DNA of 64,000 nt from Flavobacterium sp. 5 (lineage in GTDB: Bacteria; Bacteroidota; Bacteroidia; Flavobacteriales; Flavobacteriaceae): positions 1,736,001 through 1,800,000 of the forward strand of contig NZ_PHUE01000001.1 in the NCBI RefSeq assembly GCF_002813295.1, written 5' to 3'. Positions 10,128 to 19,182 of the stretch are shown piece after piece. The position numbers and the translations under genes are program-made. Positions within the stretch are counted from its first letter, which is position 1, and every line of letters begins with the position of its first letter. Below the pieces are notes generated by a model. The model was given only the letters and a program-made list of their open reading frames with translations. It had not been told where the DNA came from and did no database searches.

Positions 10128-10160
10128 AAATAGTTTTAGTTAGTAACACAAATAAACAAA

Positions 10161-10189
10161 AAATCCGTTTAGAAGTTCTAAACGGATTT
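10161..10189 (-). terminator. Terminator after odhB, near copy of the one at 8842
   Basis: The arms AAATCCGTTTAGA and TCTAAACGGATTT meet with a loop of about 3 nt. On the minus strand a run of six T follows, 24 bases after the odhB stop codon. The + strand also has a T run, so it may act both ways. Confidence 0.85.
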
Positions 10190-10213
10190 TTTTATTTTTA
10201 AGAATGTACTTAA

Positions 10214-11446
10214 TTACAATTCCAATGCTTTTTTAGCATTTCCACCCATCAACAATTCTAATGGATTTTCTAAAGCTTCTTTTACAGCAACTAGGAAACC
10301 AACAGACTCACGCCCGTCAATAATTCTGTGGTCATAAGAAAGTGCTACATACATCATTGGGTGAATTTCCACTTTACCGTTTACAGCAATTGGACGCTCG
10401 ATAATGTTGTGCATTCCTAAGATTCCAGATTGAGGAGGATTGATAATTGGCGTAGATAACATACTTCCAAACACACCACCATTAGTAATTGTAAATGTAC
10501 CACCTGTCATATCATCGACTGTGATTTGTCCATCACGAGCTCTTAAAGCTAATCTTTTAATTTCAGCTTCAACACCACGGAAAGTCAAATTTTCAGCATT
10601 ACGAACTACAGGAACCATTAATCCTTTTGGTCCAGAAACTGCAATAGAGATATCTGCAAAATCAAAAGCAATTTTGTGATCACCATCCATCATAGAGTTT
10701 ACATCTGGGAACAATTCCAAAGCTCTTGTAACTGCTTTAGTAAAGAAAGACATATATCCTAAACCAAGTCCACCATGTTTTGCTTTAAATGCATCTTTGT
10801 ATTCGTTACGAATCAAGTTGATTGGCGTCATGTTTACTTCGTTAAAAGTAGTCAACATCGCTGTTTCGTTTTTAGCAGCAACTAATCTTTCAGCTACTTT
10901 ACGTCGTAACATTGACAATTTTGTACGCTCAGAACCACGGTTTCCTCCAGTTGGAGTTCCCATTGATGGTACAGCATTTACAGCATCATCTTTAGTAATT
11001 CTACCACCTTTACCAGTTCCTGAAACTGTTGTTGGAGCGATATTTTTTTCGTCTAATATTTTTTTAGCTGCTGGAGATGGAGTTCCTGCTGCATAAGATG
11101 CTGCCGGTGCAGGCGCTGCTGCTACTGGAGCCGGAGCCACTGGTGCAGGCGCTGCTTTTGGAGCTTCAGCTACTGGTGCTACAGCAGGTGCAGAACCTGA
11201 TGGTTTTGCTCCATCAGTATCAATAAGACAAACTACTGCCCCAACTGCTACTGTATCGCCTTCTTCTGCTTTTAGCGTGATAATTCCGCTCATTTCAGCT
11301 GGTAATTCAAGAGTTGCTTTGTCAGAATCAACCTCAGCAATAGCTTGGTCTTTTTCTACATAATCTCCATCCTTAACTAACCATGTTGCAATTTCTACTT
11401 CTTTGATTGATTCCCCTGGTGATGGGACTTTCATTTCTAAAATCAT
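10214..11446 (-). CDS. odhB: 2-oxoglutarate dehydrogenase E2, dihydrolipoyllysine succinyltransferase
   Basis: This is the 410-residue E2 subunit of the 2-oxoglutarate dehydrogenase complex, which transfers the succinyl group from E1 to CoA in the TCA cycle. The lipoyl domain at residues 1-76 carries the lipoylated Lys43 in [10 protein letters not shown]. An Ala/Pro-rich linker (80-118) leads to the peripheral-subunit-binding domain at about 120-157 ([25 protein letters not shown]). The catalytic domain (about 175-410) ends with the SYDHRIIDG active-site motif (His and Asp). It lies 83 bp downstream of odhA on the same strand. The gap holds a palindromic repeat. Confidence 0.96.
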   Translation of the reverse strand: MILEMKVPSPGESIKEVEIATWLVKDGDYVEKDQAIAEVDSDKATLELPAEMSGIITLKAEEGDTVAVGAVVCLIDTDGAKPSGSAPAVAPVAEAPKAAPAPVAPAPVAAAPAPAASYAAGTPSPAAKKILDEKNIAPTTVSGTGKGGRITKDDAVNAVPSMGTPTGGNRGSERTKLSMLRRKVAERLVAAKNETAMLTTFNEVNMTPINLIRNEYKDAFKAKHGGLGLGYMSFFTKAVTRALELFPDVNSMMDGDHKIAFDFADISIAVSGPKGLMVPVVRNAENLTFRGVEAEIKRLALRARDGQITVDDMTGGTFTITNGGVFGSMLSTPIINPPQSGILGMHNIIERPIAVNGKVEIHPMMYVALSYDHRIIDGRESVGFLVAVKEALENPLELLMGGNAKKALEL

Positions 11447-11456
11447 CTTACTCTTT

Positions 11457-11520
11457 GTTTAAAGTTTAAATTGTTTAAAGTTTCACTAGGCTTATAAAGC
11501 TGAAACTTTAAACTTGAAAC
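11457..11520. repeat. Palindromic dispersed repeat between odhA and odhB
   Basis: The element runs from GTTTAAAGTTTAAA at 11457 to GAAACTTTAAACTTGAAAC at 11502-11520, forming an imperfect inverted repeat. The same two end blocks recur at 60257-60309 between nuoF and nuoG, with 18 of 19 bases identical in the right block. Confidence 0.75.
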
Positions 11521-11529
11521 AATTCTTAA

Positions 11530-14301
11530 TTATCTAAATAAATTTTTATCAAATACCATTCTAATAGCATCTGCATGACGACGTTTTGCTCTTGTATAAC
11601 TTCCAGAAGCTGGTGCTGCATACGCTTTTAATGAAGCTAATCTCCATTTGATAAAATCGAAATTCATCAACATAAAACTGTAAGCTCCCATGTTTTTAGG
11701 CTCTTCTTGTGCCCAAACATAATCGTCAGCATTTGGATATTTAGCGATAATCGCTTTGATTTGTTCTGCTGGGAAAGGGAATAATTGCTCGATACGAACT
11801 ACCGCAACATCTTTTCTTCCGTTATTTTCTCTTTCTGCAACAATGTCATAATAGAATTTACCTGTAACGAAAACCAACGTTTTTACGTCTTTTTTAGTCA
11901 CTGCTTCATCATCAATAGTTTCCTGGAAACTTCCTTTTGCTAATTCTTCAACTGTAGACACACATCTTGGATCACGCAATAAACTCTTTGGAGAGAAAAC
12001 TACTAGAGGTTTACGGAAAGTCGTTTTCATTTGTCTTCTCAACAAGTGAAAGAAGTTGGCTGGCGTTGTACAATCGGCTACAAACATATTTTGTCTCGCA
12101 CATAATTGTAAGTAACGCTCCATCCTTGCAGAAGAGTGTTCTGCTCCTTGTCCTTCGTATCCGTGTGGTAATAATAAAACTATACCATTTTGGTTGTTCC
12201 ATTTATCTTCTCCACATGAGATATATTGGTCAATCATAATTTGCGCTCCATTACTGAAATCTCCAAATTGTGCTTCCCAAATAGTTAATGCATTTGGATT
12301 TGCTAAGGCGTAACCATAATCAAAACCAAGAACACCATATTCCGATAAGTGTGAATTGAAAATATTGAATTTTCCTTTTTTGTTTTCAATAGCATCCAAT
12401 AAAATTACTTCTTCTTCAGAATCTTCTACTTTAACTACGGCGTGACGGTGAGAGAATGTACCACGCTCAACGTCCTGACCTGAAATTCGAATATCAAAAC
12501 CTTCTGTCAAAAGCGAACCGTAAGCTAATGTTTCAGCAGTTCCCCAATCAATTGTATTGTTATCATATCCCGTTTTTCTATCAGAAACAATTTTGGTTAT
12601 CTTATTGATAAACTTCTTGTCTGATGGTAAAGTTGATACCGTTTTGATAATAGAATCCAATGATTTTTTAGCAAAAGAAGTATCTACATTTTTTAACATC
12701 ACATCATCAGAAACTTGTTTGAATCCTTTCCACTCATTTTGCATGAATGGCGTAATGATAGTAAGGTCTTTTTTACGTGATGCTTCTAAATTTTCTTCAA
12801 GATCCTTTTTATATTCTTTCTCAATTGTATTTACATAATTTGCATCAATAACTCTTTCAGATAATAGCTTTTCAGCATAAATATCTCTTGGATTTTGGTG
12901 CTTTGCAATAATTTTATATAAAACAGGCTGTGTAAAACGAGGTTCATCACCTTCGTTGTGACCATATTTTCTATATCCTAATAAATCGATAAATACGTCA
13001 CGTCCAAACTGCATTCTGTAGTCTAGTGCAAAAGATACAGCGTGAACAACAGCTTCTGCATCATCAGCATTAACGTGTAACACAGGAGATAAAGTTACTT
13101 TGGCAACATCTGTACAATAAGTAGATGAACGAGCATCTAAATAGTTAGTTGTAAAACCAACCTGATTATTGATTACGATGTGAATTGTACCACCCGTTTT
13201 GTATCCGTCTAGTAATGACATTTGGATGATTTCATATAAAATACCCTGCCCAGCAATCGCTGCATCACCGTGAACGGCAATTGGCAATACTTTAGTAAAA
13301 TCATCAGCGAAATATTTATCTTGTTTAGCTCTTGTAATCCCCTCGATTACTGCACCTACTGTTTCAAGATGCGAAGGGTTTGGAGCTAAATTGATGTTTA
13401 TTTTTTTACCAGACTTAGTTACTTTATCAGCAGTAAGACCTAAATGGTATTTTACATCCCCGTCAAAATACTCTTGATCGTAATCTTTTCCGTCAAATTC
13501 ACCGAAGATATCTTGAGTTGATTTTCCGAAAATGTTCGCCAAAACATTCAAACGTCCACGGTGAGCCATTCCCATAACAAACTGCTCTACTCCTTTTTCA
13601 GCCGCTTTTTCGATTAAAGCATCAAGAGCAGGAATTACAGATTCTCCACCTTCTAATGAGAAACGTTTTTGTCCAACATATTTGGTATGCAAGAAGTTCT
13701 CGAAAGAAACTGCTTGATTTAATTTATTTAAGATTGTTTTCTTTTCTTCAACTGAGAAATTAGGTTGATTATTGTTCACTCCTAATTTATCCTGAACCCA
13801 TTTTACAACACCAGGATTACGAATATACATATACTCAACTCCAATATGCTGACAATATATTGCCTGAAGACGAGTGATAATATCCTGCAAAGAGCAAGGT
13901 GGCACTCCAATAACCTGAGCAGCATCAAAAACCGTTGATAAATCAGCTGATGACAAACCAAAATTTTCGATATCTAAAGTTGGTGAAGATATTCTACGGT
14001 CACGAACCGGATTTGTTTTAGTGAACAAATGTCCGCGAGTGCGGTATCCATCAATTAATTTTAAAACATTGAATTCTTTTTGCAATTTATCTGAAACCAA
14101 ACTGCAATCTGTATTGCTCTCCACATATTCAACGATTCGTTGAACAGGGTTTTCGTCATTATAAGTAGTCATTCCAAAGTCGAAACCTTGAAAAAAACTT
14201 CTCCAACTAGGTTCTACGCTATCTGGATTTTCTAAATATTGATCGTATAATTGAGCAAAAAATTCTGTATGTGCCGCGTTTAAAAATGAAAACCTATCCA
14301 T
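11530..14301 (-). CDS. odhA: 2-oxoglutarate dehydrogenase E1
   Basis: This is the thiamine-diphosphate-dependent E1 subunit, which decarboxylates 2-oxoglutarate and passes the succinyl group to E2. The chosen start at 14301 gives 923 residues beginning MDRFSFLNAAHTEFFAQLYD, the usual start of this family. The open frame runs 40 codons further up to a TTG, but that part is basic, unlike the family, and would overlap the promoter of the next gene. Visible landmarks are MAHRGRLNVLAN, HGDAAIAGQGI and GHNEGDEPRFTQP in the ThDP-binding half, and LLPHGYEGQGAEHSSARMERYL in the C-terminal half. It is followed by odhB and is probably co-transcribed. Confidence 0.96.
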   Translation of the reverse strand: MDRFSFLNAAHTEFFAQLYDQYLENPDSVEPSWRSFFQGFDFGMTTYNDENPVQRIVEYVESNTDCSLVSDKLQKEFNVLKLIDGYRTRGHLFTKTNPVRDRRISSPTLDIENFGLSSADLSTVFDAAQVIGVPPCSLQDIITRLQAIYCQHIGVEYMYIRNPGVVKWVQDKLGVNNNQPNFSVEEKKTILNKLNQAVSFENFLHTKYVGQKRFSLEGGESVIPALDALIEKAAEKGVEQFVMGMAHRGRLNVLANIFGKSTQDIFGEFDGKDYDQEYFDGDVKYHLGLTADKVTKSGKKININLAPNPSHLETVGAVIEGITRAKQDKYFADDFTKVLPIAVHGDAAIAGQGILYEIIQMSLLDGYKTGGTIHIVINNQVGFTTNYLDARSSTYCTDVAKVTLSPVLHVNADDAEAVVHAVSFALDYRMQFGRDVFIDLLGYRKYGHNEGDEPRFTQPVLYKIIAKHQNPRDIYAEKLLSERVIDANYVNTIEKEYKKDLEENLEASRKKDLTIITPFMQNEWKGFKQVSDDVMLKNVDTSFAKKSLDSIIKTVSTLPSDKKFINKITKIVSDRKTGYDNNTIDWGTAETLAYGSLLTEGFDIRISGQDVERGTFSHRHAVVKVEDSEEEVILLDAIENKKGKFNIFNSHLSEYGVLGFDYGYALANPNALTIWEAQFGDFSNGAQIMIDQYISCGEDKWNNQNGIVLLLPHGYEGQGAEHSSARMERYLQLCARQNMFVADCTTPANFFHLLRRQMKTTFRKPLVVFSPKSLLRDPRCVSTVEELAKGSFQETIDDEAVTKKDVKTLVFVTGKFYYDIVAERENNGRKDVAVVRIEQLFPFPAEQIKAIIAKYPNADDYVWAQEEPKNMGAYSFMLMNFDFIKWRLASLKAYAAPASGSYTRAKRRHADAIRMVFDKNLFR

Positions 14302-14318
14302 AATACTGTTATTGAATA

Positions 14319-14326
14319 TACTTTTG
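14319..14326 (+). promoter_or_regulatory. -7 box for the barrel-protein gene
   Basis: TACTTTTG matches TAnnTTTG. No clear TTG is seen at the right distance upstream. It would give a 5' leader of about 90 nt for the gene at 14421. Confidence 0.4.
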
Positions 14327-14420
14327 TTAAATAGTCCGGCAAAAATACGATAAAGCAATTTATTTAAATCTATTTTTTTACGTACTTTTACGTAAAAATT
14401 TGTTAAAAAAAGCCGATCCA

Positions 14421-14972
14421 ATGAAAAAATCCCTCTTTTCTAGCCTAACAAAGTATATTTTAATAGTCATTACAATGTTCTTTTACGAAAACGTAATAGC
14501 TCAATACTCACAAGTACCTCCAGCGAGAAGTCCTTTTTGGGAAAAAGTACAATTTGGAGGTGGTTTAGGGTTGAGTTTTGGCAGTGGTTATACCGATATT
14601 TCAGTAGCACCTAGTGCAATATATAATGTAAACCCATATTTAGCAGTGGGTTTAGGTCTTCAGGCGAGTTATGTTGCGTCTAAAGGTTATTATGATTCTG
14701 GAATTTATGGAGTAAGTTTATTAACCTACATCAATCCTATTCCTGAAATTCAGTTATCTATAAATCTGAATGAATCTTATGTCAACAATCACTATGAGTC
14801 TTATTATGATCAAAGAGCCTATACAGACAATTTCTGGAATACTGCATTGTTTTTGGGTGCCGGTTACCGAACTGGAAATGTAACTGTAGGCCTATCTTAT
14901 AATGTATTGTTTGATGAAAACGATAATGTATATGGAGATGCCCTTATACCTTTTGTAAGAGCTTATTTTTAG
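14421..14972 (+). CDS. Small outer-membrane beta-barrel protein
   Basis: This is a 183-residue protein with a signal peptide of about 28 residues (MKKSLFSSL ... NVIAQ). Alternating hydrophobic and glycine-rich strands follow (FGGGLGLSFGSGY, LAVGLGLQASYV, ALFLGAGYRTGNVTVGLSYNV), and it ends in an aromatic residue (RAYF). This pattern is typical of an eight-strand outer-membrane barrel. The ATG at 14421 was chosen because the signal peptide starts there; the frame opens 7 codons earlier at a TTG. Function is unknown. Its end abuts the convergent gene at 14976. Confidence 0.82.
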   Translation: MKKSLFSSLTKYILIVITMFFYENVIAQYSQVPPARSPFWEKVQFGGGLGLSFGSGYTDISVAPSAIYNVNPYLAVGLGLQASYVASKGYYDSGIYGVSLLTYINPIPEIQLSINLNESYVNNHYESYYDQRAYTDNFWNTALFLGAGYRTGNVTVGLSYNVLFDENDNVYGDALIPFVRAYF

Positions 14973-14975
14973 GAA

Positions 14976-15329
14976 TTATTTGTATTTATTTCTAAACCAA
15001 ACTTTTTGCCATTCTCTTTTAAGAATTAAAAAAGCAACTTGTTCGGCAAGAATTACCAAGTCACTACCATCTAATTTTTTTATTTCTCCTTCGGGAACAT
15101 CAATGATATAAAGCAAATTGAGATACTCAGCAAATTTGTATTGAATGAGTCTGTAGATTTTTTCATGCAATTGTATTTTCAATTCATCCGGAGTGAGACT
15201 CAATGGAAAATCCACCGCTTCGTTAGCCAAATTAAAATCTTTATTTAATTGAGCAACCAAATTGAGATAAAGTGTTTCTTTTTCTGCTTCTTGAAGTAAC
15301 AAATCAGTATTTAAGGGCGCTATAAACAT
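14976..15329 (-). CDS. Conserved hypothetical protein
   Basis: This 117-residue soluble protein has no signal peptide and no motif I recognise. It appears mostly alpha-helical, with charged and leucine-rich stretches and a basic C-terminus (KREWQKVWFRNKYK). It lies 36 bp after the polyprenyl synthase gene on the same strand, so it is probably in the same transcript. I cannot assign a function. Confidence 0.7.
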   Translation of the reverse strand: MFIAPLNTDLLLQEAEKETLYLNLVAQLNKDFNLANEAVDFPLSLTPDELKIQLHEKIYRLIQYKFAEYLNLLYIIDVPEGEIKKLDGSDLVILAEQVAFLILKREWQKVWFRNKYK

Positions 15330-15365
15330 AAAGGCAATTTTAAATTTTTAAAACCAAATACTCAG

Positions 15366-16340
15366 TTACACTTTTCTTCCCATTAAATTTTCACCAAAAG
15401 ATCGTAATACTTGCTTTTTAGAAGAGTCAATATCCATTTTTTCTAAGGTTTCAAATGCTTTAAATGTAAATTCCTTTATAGCCTCTTGAGTTGCTACTGA
15501 CGCACCTGATTGATTAAAAATAGTTTTTGCTTTATGTATCTTTTCTACATTATCATTAGAATGAATAGCAAATAAGTCTTTTAATTCTTGAGCTTGTTTT
15601 GCATCTGAAAAAGCAACAGCCTTTAAAAATAAATAGGTTTTTTTATTTTCAATAATGTCTCCTCCTACTTGTTTTCCAAAAGTTTCCGGATCACCAAAAG
15701 CATCCAAATAATCATCTTGTAATTGGAAAGCTATTCCTAAATGAAGCCCAAAATCATAAATTAAATTAGCATTTTCTTCAGAAGTATTTGCAATAATCGC
15801 TCCCATTTTCATTGCGGCTGCAACCAAAACTGCTGTTTTATATTCGATCATTTTTAGGTATTCGGGTATGGTAACATCACCACGGGTTTCAAAATCCACA
15901 TCCCATTGTTGTCCTTCGCAAACTTCGAGGGCTGTTCTACTAAACAATTTAGCCAAATCTCTAAAGATACTTGGTTCATATTGTTCAAAATATTGATACG
16001 CCAAAATCAACATTGCATCACCTGAAAGGATTCCTGTATTAAGATTCCATTTTTCATGAACAGTTTGTTCTCCTCTTCTTAAAGGAGCATCATCCATAAT
16101 ATCATCATGTACCAACGAAAAATTATGAAAAACTTCTACCGCCATGGCAGCTGGAAGTGCATTTTTATAATTGGCATCAAATACTTCTGCTGTCAATAAA
16201 GTCAACACAGGCCTCATTCTTTTTCCTCCTAAACTCAATATATAATCGACAGGCTCATATAAATTTTTAGGTTCTTTATTGATATTTTGCTTTTTTAAAT
16301 AGGTAATGAAAAATTCCTGATACTGATGAATCGCGTGCAT
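15366..16340 (-). CDS. Polyprenyl diphosphate synthase
   Basis: This 324-residue trans-isoprenyl diphosphate synthase condenses isopentenyl diphosphate with an allylic diphosphate. The first Asp-rich motif is DDIMDD followed by LRRG, and the second is LQDDYLDAFGD. GGKRMRP near the N-terminus binds isopentenyl diphosphate. The product length (geranylgeranyl, or a longer quinone side chain) cannot be read from the motifs alone. The ATG at 16340 is chosen. The open frame reaches back to a TTG at 16406, but a minus-strand -7 box at 16391-16398 lies inside that extension, so transcripts would start after it. The extension (NCIFGLQNPSWKGFG) is also not typical of the family. Confidence 0.92.
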   Translation of the reverse strand: MHAIHQYQEFFITYLKKQNINKEPKNLYEPVDYILSLGGKRMRPVLTLLTAEVFDANYKNALPAAMAVEVFHNFSLVHDDIMDDAPLRRGEQTVHEKWNLNTGILSGDAMLILAYQYFEQYEPSIFRDLAKLFSRTALEVCEGQQWDVDFETRGDVTIPEYLKMIEYKTAVLVAAAMKMGAIIANTSEENANLIYDFGLHLGIAFQLQDDYLDAFGDPETFGKQVGGDIIENKKTYLFLKAVAFSDAKQAQELKDLFAIHSNDNVEKIHKAKTIFNQSGASVATQEAIKEFTFKAFETLEKMDIDSSKKQVLRSFGENLMGRKV

Positions 16341-16390
16341 AAATTGAGGTTCTGGTTTTCCGAAGCCTTTCCAGCTTGGGTTTTGAAGCC

Positions 16391-16398
16391 CAAAGATA
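16391..16398 (-). promoter_or_regulatory. -7 box of the polyprenyl synthase gene
   Basis: On the minus strand this reads TATCTTTG, matching TAnnTTTG. It lies 51 bp before the ATG at 16340 and supports that start. Confidence 0.55.
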
Positions 16399-16483
16399 CA
16401 ATTCAAATGTTAATTATTTAACGCCAAACCCGTGTAAAATGGAACTATAGTTTTTTCTTATGATATTCATCAAAAAAAACATT

Positions 16484-16511
16484 GGAAACTTTATTGGTTT
16501 TTAAAGTTTCC
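16484..16511. promoter_or_regulatory. Operator copy 1 of the efflux operon
   Basis: Perfect 9-bp arms, GGAAACTTT and AAAGTTTCC, are separated by 10 bp. The spacer holds the -33 TTG of the promoter at 16494. It is probably a binding site for the TetR-family regulator encoded in the same operon (inference from position and symmetry). Confidence 0.65.
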
Positions 16512-16523
16512 TGCTTACATTTG
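16494..16523 (+). promoter_or_regulatory. Promoter of the YceI-TetR-efflux operon
   Basis: TTG at 16494-16496, 19 bp spacer, then TACATTTG at 16516-16523. This is a good match to the Bacteroidota promoter pattern. The promoter lies between, and partly inside, two copies of the same inverted repeat. Confidence 0.75.
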
Positions 16524-16533
16524 CAGAACACAA

Positions 16534-16559
16534 GAAACTTTTAAAGTATTCAAAGTTTC
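16534..16559. promoter_or_regulatory. Operator copy 2 of the efflux operon
   Basis: The arms GAAACTTT and AAAGTTTC are again separated by exactly 10 bp, with the same layout as copy 1 and 49 bp downstream of it. It would cover the early transcribed region, a usual place for repression. Confidence 0.65.
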
Positions 16560-16616
16560 CAAAACACAATAAAAAAAGAAAAAAATAAGGAACAACATTA
16601 CTTAAAATACCAAATC

Positions 16617-17138
16617 ATGGAAAATGCATGGGCTATTGATTCTAATGAATCAGACGTTATACTAAAATCTAGACATTCTCTTATAGGTTACCTACCTGGA
16701 AATACAAACAATCTGAAAGGGCATGTAGCGATACAAAACAATGAAGTTGAGGACGCTTCAATAGAATTCTCGCTGAATGTAAACAACAAAAAAAATGCTT
16801 CATCTGAAAAAAATGAAGAAATAAAACTAACCGATTTATTTGATGAAGACGAAACTCCTTTGATACAGTTTAAATCGACCTCATTTCAAAAAATAAACAA
16901 AAACATTAATTTTCTGAAAGGGCTTTTGACAATCAAAAACATCACTAAAGTGGTTGAATTTGACACTGAATTTATAGGTTTTAATAATTATAACGGTGTT
17001 GAGAAAGCCTCTTTTGAAATTACAGGAAACATTAATCGCAAAGATTTTGGTCTGAATTACAATATGATTTCCCGCAACAGAAGCAATCCAATAAGCAAAG
17101 ACATAAAACTTATTGCCAATTTAGAATTCACACATTAA
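16617..17138 (+). CDS. YceI-like domain protein
   Basis: This 173-residue protein fits the YceI-like lipocalin-fold family. It opens with WAIDSNESDVILKSRHSLIGYLPG, equal to the family's start with a strand and the mid-region on suppressing deviation. It continues with FKSTSF, LKGLLTIKNITKVVEFD, and ends with an FEITGNINRKDFGLNYN block, which is diagnostic. YceI proteins bind isoprenoid or other lipid-like ligands. Most family members are exported, but this one shows no signal peptide and so would be cytoplasmic. It is the first gene behind the operator-flanked promoter and leads a TetR-TolC-RND operon, suggesting a link to handling the efflux substrate (inference). Confidence 0.8.
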   Translation: MENAWAIDSNESDVILKSRHSLIGYLPGNTNNLKGHVAIQNNEVEDASIEFSLNVNNKKNASSEKNEEIKLTDLFDEDETPLIQFKSTSFQKINKNINFLKGLLTIKNITKVVEFDTEFIGFNNYNGVEKASFEITGNINRKDFGLNYNMISRNRSNPISKDIKLIANLEFTH

Positions 17139-17241
17139 GAATAATGATTTCTATAAAATACAAAAAACCAAAACCTCATTTAATAACTGACTTTACTGTA
17201 TTATTTAATTCAAGTTTTAACTGCAATAAGTTACCATAAAA

Positions 17242-17838
17242 ATGAAAGAAAAAATTATAGAAAAAGCAAGTGAACTCTTTTTAAAACTAGGTTTTAAAAG
17301 TGTCACTATGGATGATATTGCTGGAGAAATGTGTATTTCTAAAAAAACGATTTACAAATATTTCTGCAATAAAGAAATGCTTATCGAAGAAAGTACCACT
17401 TTGGTACACGAACAGCTTCATTATGTAATAAACACCATAGTTTCACAAAATCACAACGCGATTAAAGAAAACTTTGAAATCCGAAACATGTTCAAAGAGA
17501 TGTTTAAATCATCTGATAATTCACCAATTTATCAATTGAAAAAACATTATCCCGAAATTTATCATAATATAATAAAGATAGAAATCAAAGAATGTATGTC
17601 TTGTTTTTTTGACAACATCACTAAAGGAATTGCTGAAGGACTATATCGAAAAGACATAAATATTGATTATTACGTTCAATTTTATTACATCTTGATCTTT
17701 CATATTAATGAAAACACTAGCTCTGAAATTGAAGCTAGAAAAATTGAACTAGAAGCTTTAGAATATCATACCCGAGCAATGGCAACACCAAATGGAATAA
17801 TCGAACTAGAAAAACAAATACAAAACGTTAATATCTAA
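17242..17838 (+). CDS. TetR/AcrR-family regulator of the efflux operon
   Basis: This is a 198-residue regulator. The N-terminal helix-turn-helix spans about residues 1-48 (FKSVTMDDIAGEM, SKKTIYKYFCNKE), and the rest is an alpha-helical ligand-binding domain. It lies 5 bp before tolC and in the same direction, so it is probably co-transcribed with the pump and represses its own operon through the repeats at 16484-16559. Its first 48 residues differ at only three positions from the second TetR gene at 49869, so both may read the same operator. Confidence 0.9.
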   Translation: MKEKIIEKASELFLKLGFKSVTMDDIAGEMCISKKTIYKYFCNKEMLIEESTTLVHEQLHYVINTIVSQNHNAIKENFEIRNMFKEMFKSSDNSPIYQLKKHYPEIYHNIIKIEIKECMSCFFDNITKGIAEGLYRKDINIDYYVQFYYILIFHINENTSSEIEARKIELEALEYHTRAMATPNGIIELEKQIQNVNI

Positions 17839-17843
17839 AATCA

Positions 17844-19181
17844 ATGAAAAAAATAATTCTCCTACTTCTGTGTTCAATTGGGATAACTGCCAATGCACAA
17901 GTACAAACTTTAACCTTAAAAGACGCTATAAACTACGCGTTGGAAAATAAGGCTGATGCCAAAAAATCAAGGTTAGAAATAGAAAATAGCGAGTACAAAA
18001 TTCAAGAAATACGCTCTAAAGCTTTACCACAGATCGTAGCAAATGGAAGTCTAACGTACAATCCAATTTTACAAACTAGTATTATTGATGGAGCTGCTTT
18101 TGGTGCTCCGGGAACGTCTATTAAAGCTACTTTTGGTCAGGATTGGACTTCTGGTGCAGGAGTTACATTAAACCAAGCACTTTTTGATTTATCTGTTTTT
18201 ACAGGTTTGAGAGCTGCTAAATCTACTCGTGAATTCTACCAAATAAACAATCAATTAACCGAGGAACAAGTAATTGAAAGAGTAGCAAACAATTATTATG
18301 CGGTATATGTACAACGTGAAAGATTAGTTTTATTGGATAGTAATTATGTTAATACAACTAAAGTTCGTGATATCGTAAAAGGACAATTTGACAATGGATT
18401 GGCTAAAAAAACAGATTTAGACCGAATTGTAGTAAAAATGTCTAATATAGACACGGACCGTCAACAAGTTAAAAACCAATTGGAATTGCAAGAAAACGCA
18501 TTAAAATTCTATATGGGAATGCCTATCGTTAACCAATTTGTAATTCCGCAAAATGAATATGAAATAACACCAGAAACATTTGCGGAAGCTCCAAATACAG
18601 AGAACAGAACAGAATACTTGCTTTTGAAAAAACAAGAAGAATTGTTAGAATTTCAAAAAACGGCTATTAAAGCAGAACTTTACCCAACACTTTCTTTGGT
18701 TGCTGGTTATAATTATTTAGGACAAGGACCAGAAATGCCATGGTTTGCAAAACCAAACAAAGGAGTTTATTGGTCAGATTACTCTGCAGTTGGATTAAAT
18801 ATGAGAGTTCCAATTTTTACAGGACTTGGAACACGCTCTAGAATAAAACAAGCAGATGTTGATATTAGATCCATTCAAGAAGATATCAAAGACACACAAC
18901 TTTCACTCGATTTGGATTATAGAAATGCAAAAGCTCAAATTGAAAACAACTATGTTACCATCACCAATCAAAAAGAAAATATGCGATTGGCACAAGAGAT
19001 TTTGAAAAACACTAAAAATAATTACCTTCAAGGATTAGCTTCATTAACCGATTTATTAGATGCACAAAACGCATCACTTGAAGCGCAAAACAATTACACC
19101 AGAGCCATCTTAAATTATAAAATAGCCGAAGTCGCATTAATCAAATCAAAAGGACAACTTAAAACACTAATAAATAACTAA
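17844..19181 (+). CDS. TolC-family outer-membrane efflux protein
   Basis: This is a 445-residue outer-membrane channel of a tripartite pump. A signal peptide at 1-18 (ITANAQ) is followed by LTLKDAINYALENKADAK, the usual start of an OEP repeat. Two long helical hairpin repeats with strand segments follow, and the second carries NYLQGLASLTDLLDAQNA, the conserved OEP motif. The adaptor gene follows after a single base, so the two are tightly coupled. It is expected to form a trimer joining the RND pump to the outside. Confidence 0.93.
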   Translation: MKKIILLLLCSIGITANAQVQTLTLKDAINYALENKADAKKSRLEIENSEYKIQEIRSKALPQIVANGSLTYNPILQTSIIDGAAFGAPGTSIKATFGQDWTSGAGVTLNQALFDLSVFTGLRAAKSTREFYQINNQLTEEQVIERVANNYYAVYVQRERLVLLDSNYVNTTKVRDIVKGQFDNGLAKKTDLDRIVVKMSNIDTDRQQVKNQLELQENALKFYMGMPIVNQFVIPQNEYEITPETFAEAPNTENRTEYLLLKKQEELLEFQKTAIKAELYPTLSLVAGYNYLGQGPEMPWFAKPNKGVYWSDYSAVGLNMRVPIFTGLGTRSRIKQADVDIRSIQEDIKDTQLSLDLDYRNAKAQIENNYVTITNQKENMRLAQEILKNTKNNYLQGLASLTDLLDAQNASLEAQNNYTRAILNYKIAEVALIKSKGQLKTLINN

Positions 19182-19182
19182 A

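Noticed and set aside
14302-14421. N-terminal extension of odhA from a TTG codon
   Set aside because: The family starts at MDRFSFLNAAH (14301). The extra 40 residues are basic, unlike the family, and overlap the start region of the neighbouring gene.
16341-16406. N-terminal extension of the polyprenyl synthase
   Set aside because: It begins at TTG and contains a -7 box (16391-16398) on the same strand, so it would not be transcribed in full.
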